From Acidimicrobiia bacterium (GTDB taxonomy: Bacteria > Actinomycetota > Acidimicrobiia > Acidimicrobiales > SZUA-35): a stretch of 17,340 nt of DNA. The position numbers and the translations under genes are program-made. Positions within the stretch are counted from its first letter, which is position 1; the number at the start of each line of letters is the position of its first letter. The notes under the pieces are model-generated. The model saw nothing but the letters and a program-made list of their open reading frames with translations, made no database searches and was not told where the DNA came from. Of this stretch, positions 8,621-17,340 are shown piece after piece. Where the stretch lies: the NCBI GenBank assembly GCA_029857855.1, contig JAOUGG010000005.1, positions 1-17,340 of the forward strand. The letters run 5' to 3'.

Positions 8621-8998
8621 ATGAAACTCGGAGCCTTCTCCGTCAGCCTGGCGGTCAGCGACCTCGCCGCCTCCAAGGCGTTCTACCAGACGCTGGGCTT
8701 CGAGGTCTTCGGCGGCGACGAGTCGATGAACTACCTGATCCTGCGCAACGGCAACTCGACGATCGGGCTGTTCCAGGGCATGTTCGAGGGAAACATCCTC
8801 ACGTTCAACCCGGGCTGGGACGCCGACGCATCCGAGGTCGCCGAGTTCGACGACGTTCGAGCCATTCAGAGCGGGCTCGAGTCGGCAGGCCTCATGCTCG
8901 ACCAACGAGTCGGTGACGACGACAGCGGTTCGGGGCCGGCCAGCATCGTCGTGACCGACCCCGACGGCAACATCATCCTGATCGACCAACACGTGTAG
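8621..8998 (+). CDS. VOC (glyoxalase/bleomycin-resistance fold) family protein
   Basis: This 125-residue soluble protein has the paired beta-alpha-beta-beta-beta layout of the vicinal oxygen chelate fold. [20 protein letters not shown] (9-28) is a typical opening repeat, and the C-terminal [14 protein letters not shown] (110-123) is the usual closing strand pair. The metal-binding histidine often found at the start of the first strand is replaced by serine, so it may not be a canonical metalloenzyme; the substrate cannot be inferred. The ATG lies 14 bp after the ftsH stop, with a GCAGG stretch as a weak ribosome site, so the two genes are probably co-transcribed. Many proteins in this family act in detoxification or resistance, but nothing here points to a specific one. 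Confidence 0.85.
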   Translation: MKLGAFSVSLAVSDLAASKAFYQTLGFEVFGGDESMNYLILRNGNSTIGLFQGMFEGNILTFNPGWDADASEVAEFDDVRAIQSGLESAGLMLDQRVGDDDSGSGPASIVVTDPDGNIILIDQHV

Positions 8999-9040
8999 AT
9001 GTCGTCCGGTGTGCCGCCACTGGCGCCGCCGGATGACATC
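8998..9040. terminator. Hairpin between convergent genes (bidirectional terminator candidate)
   Basis: GATGTCGTCCGG (8998-9009) pairs with CCGGATGACATC (9029-9040) over 12 bp with one G-T wobble. The loop holds a smaller CGCC-ACT-GGCG hairpin (9015-9025). It begins at the last base of the VOC stop codon and ends 15 bp before the stop of the convergent thioredoxin-like gene. There is no T-run on either side, which is common in GC-rich Actinobacteria. Confidence 0.6.
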
Positions 9041-9055
9041 TCAGACCCGATCGAC

Positions 9056-9460
9056 TCAGGCCCGGCCGACCGCGTCGATCAAGTCGTCGGCCGTCAGAGG
9101 CCCGAAGAACGCCTTGACAACCACTCCATCGGCGGCGGCCACCACGGTGGTCGGCACACCGTCGATGCGGTAGCGCTCGTGCAGATCGGTGTCGGCCTGC
9201 ACGGTCAGCCGCTGCACAGCGACCGACTCCGATTCGAGCGGCACCACCAGTTCCCATACCCCGGGACAGGACTCGCAGGTCTCCGAGGCGAACACCACGA
9301 CGAGCGTCGGTGCAGTCGGAGACGTGAAGTCGTCCCGGTCGAGCTGCCGGGGCGCCCGGTAACTCGGGGCGCTCGGCGGATCGGGCCGGCGCCGCTGCAG
9401 GACGAGGGCGAGGACGACGGCCAGCCCCATCAGCACGATCAGGATGATCAGCCGCTCCAT
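9056..9460 (-). CDS. Membrane-anchored thioredoxin-fold protein
   Basis: This 134-residue protein has one N-terminal hydrophobic span (about 3-21), a short Arg/Pro linker, and a thioredoxin-like domain from about residue 40. The redox site is ETCESCPG with C62 and C65 in a CxxC arrangement, and GVPTTVV (101-107) supplies the cis-proline P103 expected opposite the active site. It is likely a thiol-disulfide exchange protein. It is the last gene of a minus-strand operon, 8 bp after the DUF5719 stop. Which side of the membrane the domain faces is unclear: the arginines right after the span would favour a cytoplasmic domain by the positive-inside rule, whereas a role in disulfide formation in the neighbouring extracytoplasmic proteins would need the outside. 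Confidence 0.82.
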   Translation of the reverse strand: MERLIILIVLMGLAVVLALVLQRRRPDPPSAPSYRAPRQLDRDDFTSPTAPTLVVVFASETCESCPGVWELVVPLESESVAVQRLTVQADTDLHERYRIDGVPTTVVAAADGVVVKAFFGPLTADDLIDAVGRA

Positions 9461-9468
9461 CGCCGCTG

Positions 9469-11208
9469 TTAGGACCGGACGACGGTGGGGATGGCGGGAA
9501 CCACGTCGAGGCTCTCGTCGGGGAACACCGTCATCGCCTCAACCGCCACCGGAACATCTGAGGTGACCTCGATCACCCCGCCCCCGCCGGCAGGCAGAGC
9601 GATCGGCACGACCGTTCGGCCGCCTCGCGGTACGGTCGCCCTGGTCGGACCGACGAACCCCCCGTTTGTCATGATTCGAACCTCGACCGATGCCTCCTCG
9701 GGGGAGACGATGACGACCGACGTCGAATCACCGGTGACGGACACCCAGGGAACGATCCAGCGGGTCGAGAGTTGCTCCACTCCCCTACTGGTGGCCAAGC
9801 CGGCGGTCGCCGTCGGCTGGGGAAGTGGTTCACCGTTGATGTCCACAACCGGATTCTCGACGATGGCCGCATCAGCGGCGCCCTCCTCGGCGGCGCCACC
9901 CTCCTCACCATCGGCGGCGGCAGCATCGGCATCGGCCGCAGCCTCCTCGCCGGCGCCCTCCTCGCCATCGGCGGCGGCAGCATCGGCGTTTTCCTCCTCG
10001 TCATCCTCGGCCGCGGCGACCGCAGCGGCGGGATCACTGGGATCCTGGAGGGTCTTGGCCACCTGCCACCTCTCGACGACGACGGGCAGGTCGTTCTGGA
10101 CGAGCACGTTCACGCCGAGTTCGTAGGGCAGCGGGAATCCGAAACGGATCGCTTGTGCCCCGATGTCGATCGTCTCGAAACTTCCGGGCCGGATCTCGCG
10201 GGTGGTCGTCACCACCCCGTACAGCGACAGATCCGCCGGATTGTTGGGCCACAACTGGATGTCGACGACCGCCGTGGTCTCCGATTGGTCGTCGATCAGG
10301 ACCTCCTTGCCTTCGTCGTCGACGGTGAGCACCGGATCGTTCGGCTCGGCCGGGTTGAAGATGATGAGGCTGTGATCGCCACCCTCGTTGATGCGCCCGG
10401 CGGGCATGATCCAGCTGCTGGCGGGGCGGGCCACACCGAGCTGCAGCGCGGCGCCGTTGGCCCCGAGACTCCCGTCGATCACCTGGAGCCGTTCGGCGAT
10501 CAGCCGGCCTCGTTGCGTGGTGACGATGGTGGCGACGTTGGCCTCGCTGGTGATGTTCTCACCGATGTCGATGATCCGAACCGACCGGGCGGGAACCGAG
10601 GCACCCTGCAACGCCTGGGGTTGCCGGCTGCGGGCCAGCGTGCGGAACTCGACATTGAACACCGCCGTTTCCGGGAACGGGTTCATGAGCGCCATGTACT
10701 GCTTCGAGTCGAGTTCGGTGCGGCCGCTGGCGAAGAACCAGCGGTTGGAAACCTGGGTCGCGCACGGACCTTCGGCCCGGCCGTGATCGGTGGTCACGGC
10801 GTGCCCCACAACACCTTCTCCAGAGATGATCTCGACGACGGCCCCTGCCACCGGACTCTCCTGGCTCCCGGACAACTGCACCCGCTCGGTCTGCATGGGC
10901 GCGAGCTCGATCCGACGGCCGGCACCCTGACCCTCCGCGGTGAGGATGCTGAGGTTGGCCACGGCCGAGGTTTCGGCAAGATTCGAGATGTAGATCTCAT
11001 GGTCGGCGAATCCGCCCGAGTCGCTCGACCCCATCGGGCAGTACCAGGCACTGTCGAGGTGGGGAGGGTTGGACATGGCCGGGGTGATGACGTCGAACTC
11101 GATGATTTCGGTTGTGGTCGAGATCGGATCCGGCTCCGACACCCGTTCGTAGGCGAGACCGGCGGCCAGCAGGCCGAGCACGACGAAGATGAACGGCCAG
11201 CGGTTCAT
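9469..11208 (-). CDS. DUF5719-family membrane-anchored extracytoplasmic protein
   Basis: This 579-residue protein has an N-terminal signal anchor (about 4-20) and otherwise beta-rich sequence with recurrent short strands, so it should sit outside the membrane. Placement in DUF5719 rests on position directly after the giant GT2 gene plus overall layout, as remembered from actinobacterial genomes; no function is established. It has exactly two cysteines, C57 in WYCPMG and C149 in EGPCATQ. An acidic Ala/Asp/Glu insertion (about 392-450) containing a 19-residue repeat separates the main body from a C-terminal domain of about 130 residues. Its ATG overlaps the stop of the GT2 gene (ATGA), and the thioredoxin-like gene follows 8 bp after its stop, so the three are surely one operon. 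It may be a partner or scaffold for the glycosyltransferase. Confidence 0.75.
   Translation of the reverse strand: MNRWPFIFVVLGLLAAGLAYERVSEPDPISTTTEIIEFDVITPAMSNPPHLDSAWYCPMGSSDSGGFADHEIYISNLAETSAVANLSILTAEGQGAGRRIELAPMQTERVQLSGSQESPVAGAVVEIISGEGVVGHAVTTDHGRAEGPCATQVSNRWFFASGRTELDSKQYMALMNPFPETAVFNVEFRTLARSRQPQALQGASVPARSVRIIDIGENITSEANVATIVTTQRGRLIAERLQVIDGSLGANGAALQLGVARPASSWIMPAGRINEGGDHSLIIFNPAEPNDPVLTVDDEGKEVLIDDQSETTAVVDIQLWPNNPADLSLYGVVTTTREIRPGSFETIDIGAQAIRFGFPLPYELGVNVLVQNDLPVVVERWQVAKTLQDPSDPAAAVAAAEDDEEENADAAAADGEEGAGEEAAADADAAAADGEEGGAAEEGAADAAIVENPVVDINGEPLPQPTATAGLATSRGVEQLSTRWIVPWVSVTGDSTSVVIVSPEEASVEVRIMTNGGFVGPTRATVPRGGRTVVPIALPAGGGGVIEVTSDVPVAVEAMTVFPDESLDVVPAIPTVVRS
9899..9987 (-). 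repeat. 57-bp-period tandem repeat in the DUF5719 gene
   Basis: The 32-bp blocks at 9899-9930 and 9956-9987 are identical except for one base (9907 versus 9964) and lie 57 bp apart, which keeps the frame and gives a 19-residue period. Each encodes ADAAAADGEEG. This forms the acidic linker of the protein and probably arose by in-frame duplication. Confidence 0.8.
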
Positions 11209-14200
11209 GCTGTCACCTCCCGACGGGTCTGGGCCAGAAGTGCCCCGATGGCGACCAGGAAGAACTGGCCCAGGATGGCGAGTCGGCGCTGCAGCCCGGA
11301 GGCGAACTCGATGACGACCTCACCGCCGGAGCCCGACGGCAACACGAGGAGTTCGTCGAATCCCGAGATCGTCTCGGTTCGCGAACCCGACGCCGCAAGC
11401 CCGTTGCTGTGCAGCGAAACGAGAACATCGGAACCCTCGGGAGCCTCGATCAGCCAGCGACCCGGTTGCTCCTGCACAAACCCGGCCACGCCCGAGGTCA
11501 GATCGACGTCGAGTGTCTCGGCGGCGGTGGTGGCCTGCGCCTGGTCGGTCGACGGGACGAGGGGTGTGACGCCCCGGCTCGACCGGTTGCGGAACACCGC
11601 CAGGTCGGGGACGCCGGGAACCCGTTGGAGGTCGAGCTGCTGGGCCAAGGCCCGCTGGATAACGTCGCCGGCGTCGATTGTGGGCCCGTCGTATGGCGAC
11701 GGAGCCAGCTTCTCCGTGACCACCACGTAATCGATGCCGTAGGGGGCGAGCAGACGCCCCAGACGAACGATCTCCCCGGCCCGGGCCAGGTCGAGCTGGC
11801 GACCGATCCCGTCGGTCGAGCCCACCGGTCCGGCCTGCCAGCGACCCCAGACCTCGGCCATGCCGCCGTCGGTGACGACGTAGTCGATCCCGGTGTCGGA
11901 ACGGATGGCGTCGAGCGGCAGAACGCTGGCGTCGCCGATCCACAGCACCCGGCTCTGCACCGGAACCTCGAATTCGGTGTTGGCCCGTTCAACCAGGAAA
12001 TCGACCGACGACGCGAAATTCGACGACGGCGCCCGCCAGGAACCACTGAACGCACCGAGCATGCCGACGAGGAACATGAGAGCCACGCCGATGGATCCGA
12101 CCGTGGCGCCGAGCTTTCGGAGCCTGAGACCGCCGCCCGACAACCCTCCGGTGGTCAGTTCGATTTCGAGCGTTCGCACACCGACGGCCACGACGTAACA
12201 CAAGCCAGCGCCGGCCATGGCCAGGAGGACCTCGGGGGCCGGAACGTCGATCGGCAACCATCCTCGACGGTCCGACCAGGCGAGCCCCCAGAAGGTGATG
12301 GCGACCAGCCAACCGGTGAGGCCGATGTACAGGAGGTTCTGGCGTACGTAGAGCAGAGCCAGAACCGCCAGACCGAGCATGGCGAACGCGAGCACCCTGG
12401 GCGGGTAGGTGTTGGGAGCGAACTGGACCAGATCGAGCAGGGTCGAGAAGGACGTCTCGGGCGAGTCGGGACCGATCACCCACCGCCAGGTGAGGCTGCG
12501 GAGCAGGTCATAGCTCCACGGGCCGTGCAGGGCGACGGCGGCGACGATCGACACGACCGACGCCAGCGCCAGCTCCCTCGGCCGACCGTCACCGGTGGCC
12601 AGCGCGACGATGGTGAACACCAGCGCAGTCACCGCGGCGACCGGCACGATGGCGGGCACGAACGTGGCCACGATGGCCACCAGAAAGCCGAACCGGATCA
12701 GCCGAACCGGTTCGGTTCGGTCGGCGACACCGGGTCCGGCCGGGCCACCGGCGGCCCCGAACGGGCTGTGGCCGCTCAGCTTGAAAAGACTCGACAGCAT
12801 GTACGGGGCGGCGGCCCAGACGACGAGCGCATCCCACCGGCCGGCCGAGAACATGGCCACGACGAGTGGGTTGCAGGCGTAGAGCAGGGCGGCGACCATC
12901 GCCGCCCGGGCGCTCGATAGCGGCCGCAGTGAGCGGTACATGGCAAGCGGTGCGAACAGCGCGGGCCCTACGGCCACCAGTGTCTGGAACAGCCCGGAGC
13001 CCCAGAAGAACAGCAGACGACCGACCGCTAGCACGAAGAGCGCCGTCGGGGCGTTGCCCGGTCCGCCGGTGCCCGTCGACCGCCACCCGCCGAGCCATTC
13101 CTGGAACATCGAAAGGCCGTCGGGGACGGCGGGAATCTGACCGACCGGCACGACGCCCCTGGTCAGGAGATGGCGGCTGCCGAACAGAAGCAACACGGCC
13201 AGAAAGATGCTGATCACCACCGCGTCGCGGACGTTCCCGGCGTCCTCGCCGGCGAACGACGATCGAACGGAGCCAACCAGGTCGGAGAAGCGGTCCTGGC
13301 CGGCCGAGACCTGGCCGCGGGAGAAGTTGGCGATACGGGCCGAGCCCCGCATCTGCAGCTCCGCCACCTTGGCGTCACTGACCGATCGGGTCCGGCGAAC
13401 CAGGCGGCGGCGGCGACGGATGTCGTCGAGCCGCGACAGATTCCACGGGATCGACGCCATGATGTCGCGGGCCTGACCCCGACGGCCGGCGGCCAATGCG
13501 TACAGCGTCTCCAGCAGGATCAGGATGAAGGCCAGTGGGACGTAGTTGAGCATGGTGCGTCGCTCGGCGGTGACCAGAACGGTTCGGAGACGATGGCGGG
13601 CCAGCAGCCTCCGGCGCTCACGCTGGTTGACCCGTTCCTCCATGGCTTCGCGGTGGCGGGCCTTGGCTCCGGGGACGACGATAACCCGGGCGCCGGCCAC
13701 GTGGGCCCGCCAACAGAGGTCCAGGTCCTCGCCCAGCACCTTGATACCGGGGTCGAAACCGCCGAGGGCGGCAAAGAGATCGGCCCGAACGAGCTGCACG
13801 CCGCCGGGCGCGACAAAGACCTCGCGGACCGCGTCGTACTGGTCCTGATCGAATTCACCCCGCTCCACCTGGTCGAACATCACCCCGAAGCGATCCGAAC
13901 CCATACCGAGCTGGGCCAGGCGGCGGGAATCGTCCCAGCTCACCAGCTTGGGGCAGGCGATACCGCCGTTGTTGCGGTACAGCTCGCTCATCAGGGTGGA
14001 GACGCAGTCGGGTTCGAGGTAGACGTCGTCGTGGCAGAACAGCAGGAACGGCGAGCCGGACACCAGCTCGAGCGACTGATTGGCGGCCACGCTGAAGCCG
14101 GGATCGCCGGCCAGACGATGGAGGTAGGCCTTGGGCAGCACCTCGGCCACCCGCTCGGCGATGGGGTCGTCGCTGCCGGCGTCGACCACGAGAACCGAAA

Positions 14201-14387
14201 GGTTCTCGTAATCCTGCTGGGCCAACGAGCTGAGGGTCTGGGCGAAATCGGGACCGGGGTCGGACGCCACCACGACCGCCACCACCGCCGGGATGTCCCG
14301 GAGGTCCGGAGCGTCGGGGACCGAATCCGGAGCGATCGACGGAACCGCCGCTCGGTCGACAGAAGGTGATTCGTTGATGTGAGTCAC
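11205..14387 (-). CDS. Giant GT2 glycosyltransferase fused to multi-span GT-C-like membrane domain
   Basis: About 1060 residues. The N-terminal GT-A domain (about 35-280) has VVVASDPGPDF (40-50), VVDAGSDD (69-76), the DxD-like CHDDVYLEPD (120-129), APGGVQLVRADLFAALGGFD and GEDLDLCWRAHVAGARV (221-237), with the acidic catalytic ED pair. Numbering here is from a TTG at 14393; subtract two from my preferred start. Many hydrophobic spans follow from about 284 to 765, then an extracytoplasmic domain of about 270 residues and a final span (about 1038-1055). It probably polymerises or decorates a surface glycan using nucleotide- or lipid-linked sugars; the substrate is unknown. I chose GTG 14387; a TANNNT -10 (TAGCAT, 14397-14402) lies 9 nt upstream and no ribosome site is visible. 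The stop overlaps the DUF5719 start by 4 nt. Confidence 0.85.
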   Translation of the reverse strand: MTHINESPSVDRAAVPSIAPDSVPDAPDLRDIPAVVAVVVASDPGPDFAQTLSSLAQQDYENLSVLVVDAGSDDPIAERVAEVLPKAYLHRLAGDPGFSVAANQSLELVSGSPFLLFCHDDVYLEPDCVSTLMSELYRNNGGIACPKLVSWDDSRRLAQLGMGSDRFGVMFDQVERGEFDQDQYDAVREVFVAPGGVQLVRADLFAALGGFDPGIKVLGEDLDLCWRAHVAGARVIVVPGAKARHREAMEERVNQRERRRLLARHRLRTVLVTAERRTMLNYVPLAFILILLETLYALAAGRRGQARDIMASIPWNLSRLDDIRRRRRLVRRTRSVSDAKVAELQMRGSARIANFSRGQVSAGQDRFSDLVGSVRSSFAGEDAGNVRDAVVISIFLAVLLLFGSRHLLTRGVVPVGQIPAVPDGLSMFQEWLGGWRSTGTGGPGNAPTALFVLAVGRLLFFWGSGLFQTLVAVGPALFAPLAMYRSLRPLSSARAAMVAALLYACNPLVVAMFSAGRWDALVVWAAAPYMLSSLFKLSGHSPFGAAGGPAGPGVADRTEPVRLIRFGFLVAIVATFVPAIVPVAAVTALVFTIVALATGDGRPRELALASVVSIVAAVALHGPWSYDLLRSLTWRWVIGPDSPETSFSTLLDLVQFAPNTYPPRVLAFAMLGLAVLALLYVRQNLLYIGLTGWLVAITFWGLAWSDRRGWLPIDVPAPEVLLAMAGAGLCYVVAVGVRTLEIELTTGGLSGGGLRLRKLGATVGSIGVALMFLVGMLGAFSGSWRAPSSNFASSVDFLVERANTEFEVPVQSRVLWIGDASVLPLDAIRSDTGIDYVVTDGGMAEVWGRWQAGPVGSTDGIGRQLDLARAGEIVRLGRLLAPYGIDYVVVTEKLAPSPYDGPTIDAGDVIQRALAQQLDLQRVPGVPDLAVFRNRSSRGVTPLVPSTDQAQATTAAETLDVDLTSGVAGFVQEQPGRWLIEAPEGSDVLVSLHSNGLAASGSRTETISGFDELLVLPSGSGGEVVIEFASGLQRRLAILGQFFLVAIGALLAQTRREVTA

Positions 14388-14513
14388 GACCAACGAATGC
14401 TACTCGTTGCGGCCAGCCGAAACGCTTCATCGGTGACATCAACGACGGTGGCGACATCGGTCGCCGAAGATCCATGACCGAGGGTGGCGTGACCGACCAC
14501 TATGATCACGGTG
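14388..14513. promoter_or_regulatory. Divergent promoter region of the GT2 operon and the rmd-gmd-cofD operon
   Basis: In 126 bp there are back-to-back -10 candidates. TATGAT (14501-14506, plus) matches TATAAT at five of six positions and ends 7 nt before GTG 14514. TAGCAT (complement of 14397-14402) ends 9 nt before GTG 14387. Neither gene has a clear Shine-Dalgarno, so both transcripts may be leaderless. A perfect GGCGAC-ATCG-GTCGCC repeat (14450-14465) lies between the two and could bind a shared regulator. I found no convincing -35 for either. Confidence 0.5.
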
Positions 14514-16528
<2,015 letters not shown>

Positions 16529-16540
16529 GGGATCTCGACC

Positions 16541-17340
16541 GTGGCGGACAAGACCGACAGCGGGCCTGATCCGAGTGTCGCCGTACTCTGCGGCGGGGTC
16601 GGCGCCGCCCGCTTCCTGAGCGGCCTCATCGAGGTCGTGGAACCGTCGTCCGTGACCGCCGTGGTGAACGTGGCCGACGACGTGACCCTCCACGGGCTGC
16701 GGATCTCACCCGATATCGACACGATCGTCTACACCCTGGCCGGCGCCCACTCCGTCGAGCGGGGCTGGGGTCTCGACGGCGAGACCTGGCAGGCCATGGA
16801 GATGCTCGGCCGGTATGGCGGCCGGGATTGGTTCAGCCTCGGCGACCGTGATCTCGGCACCCATCTGTTCCGGACCGATGAACTGAACAAGGGCCGCACG
16901 CTGACCGAGGTCACGGCGGCCATCGCCCGGGCCTGGGAGCTCGAGTTCACGATCCTCCCGGTGACGAACGACCGGCTCCGAACGATGATCACCACCGTCG
17001 ACGAGGGCGAGATCGGGTTTCAGGAGTACTTCGTGCGTCGCCGCCACGACGTGGCCGTCACCGCCGTCCGTTTCGACGGCGCTGCGGCCGCCCGCCCTGC
17101 GCCCGGCGTGCTGGAGGCGCTGTCGACCAGCGACGTCGTGGTGATCGCGCCGTCCAATCCGGTGGTGTCCATCGATCCGATCCTGGCCGTTCCCGGTGTT
17201 CGGGCCGCTCTGGAGGCCCGCTCGGACTCCGTGGTGGCCATCTCCCCCATCGTCGGCGGCAAGGCCCTCAAAGGCCCGGCCGATCGGCTACTGGTCGAGC
17301 TCGGTCGACAGGCGTCGGTCGAGGCCGTCGGGCAGTGGTA
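16541..17340 (+). CDS. cofD: 2-phospho-L-lactate transferase / FbiA (F420 biosynthesis), cut at right edge
   Basis: Joins a phospho-lactyl or phosphoenolpyruvyl group to the deazaflavin Fo to make (dehydro-)F420-0. About 266 residues are visible of the usual 310-330, with no stop before the window end. Translated by hand from GTG 16541; GAGGGA (16527-16532) is a good ribosome site 8 nt upstream. Family motifs seen in order: CGGVGAARFLSGL, NVADDVTLHGLRISPDIDTI, WFSLGDRDLGTHLFRT, a FQEYFVRRR stretch, IAPSNPVVSIDPIL and ISPIVGGKALKGPADRLL. It lies 12 bp after gmd, an operon with sugar genes rather than with other F420 genes, though fbiB may follow outside the window. In Actinobacteria the gene is usually called fbiA. 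Confidence 0.95.
   Translation, partial: MADKTDSGPDPSVAVLCGGVGAARFLSGLIEVVEPSSVTAVVNVADDVTLHGLRISPDIDTIVYTLAGAHSVERGWGLDGETWQAMEMLGRYGGRDWFSLGDRDLGTHLFRTDELNKGRTLTEVTAAIARAWELEFTILPVTNDRLRTMITTVDEGEIGFQEYFVRRRHDVAVTAVRFDGAAAARPAPGVLEALSTSDVVVIAPSNPVVSIDPILAVPGVRAALEARSDSVVAISPIVGGKALKGPADRLLVELGRQASVEAVGQW

Noticed and set aside
9899..9987. CRISPR-like or mobile repeat
   Set aside because: Only two copies, in frame inside a coding sequence, and encoding a low-complexity acidic linker.
9772..11730. Plus-strand open frame of 652 codons opposite the DUF5719 and GT2 genes
   Set aside because: It crosses the junction of two overlapping genes on the other strand and shows no recognisable domain.

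Overview
The window is GC-rich bacterial DNA with strong G/C bias at third codon positions and GTG starts used alongside ATG. It carries an F420-pathway gene (cofD/fbiA), a DUF5719-type protein, a very large GT2 plus multi-membrane-span glycosyltransferase, and a phosphomannomutase. That gene company is typical of Actinobacteria. I infer an actinobacterium, perhaps class Acidimicrobiia; the class is a guess from gene style, not shown by any marker here.

Layout. (1) Positions 1-5392, minus strand: a surface-polysaccharide block, read right to left. It holds a small zinc-ribbon protein of unknown function (5392-4841), a 967-residue multi-span GT-C/YfhO-like membrane protein (4752-1849), a GtrA-GT2 fusion resembling dolichyl/polyprenyl-phosphate sugar synthases (1852-686, overlapping its neighbour by 4 nt), and phosphomannomutase (543 to beyond the left edge). 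(2) 5584-6327, minus: a CPBP-family intramembrane protease-like protein. (3) 6328-6665: a 338-bp divergent region with several inverted repeats and no convincing gene. (4) 6666-8998, plus: ftsH followed closely by a small VOC/glyoxalase-fold protein, ending in a hairpin shared with the convergent operon. (5) 14387-9056, minus: a three-gene operon of a giant GT2/membrane glycosyltransferase, a DUF5719 protein and a membrane-anchored thioredoxin-like protein. (6) 14514 to the right edge, plus: an operon of an Rmd-like reductase, GDP-mannose 4,6-dehydratase (gmd) and cofD/fbiA (cut by the window end).

How the genes fit together. Phosphomannomutase makes mannose-1-phosphate, the precursor of GDP-mannose. 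Gmd converts GDP-mannose to GDP-4-keto-6-deoxymannose, and the Rmd-like enzyme would reduce that to GDP-D-rhamnose. The GtrA-GT2 fusion would load a sugar onto a polyprenyl phosphate, and the two large membrane proteins are candidates for using lipid-linked sugars outside the membrane. CofD/FbiA belongs to F420 synthesis but often sits beside this type of glycan cluster in Actinobacteria. FtsH and the CPBP protein concern membrane-protein quality control and proteolysis.

I see no rRNA, tRNA, CRISPR array, insertion sequence or phage gene. The most unusual signals are a set of apparently leaderless promoters, a perfect palindrome over the start codon of the GT-C gene, the palindrome-rich region upstream of ftsH, and a cysteine pair in the DUF5719 protein encoded next to a CxxC thioredoxin-like protein. 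I found no clear new defence or mobile system.
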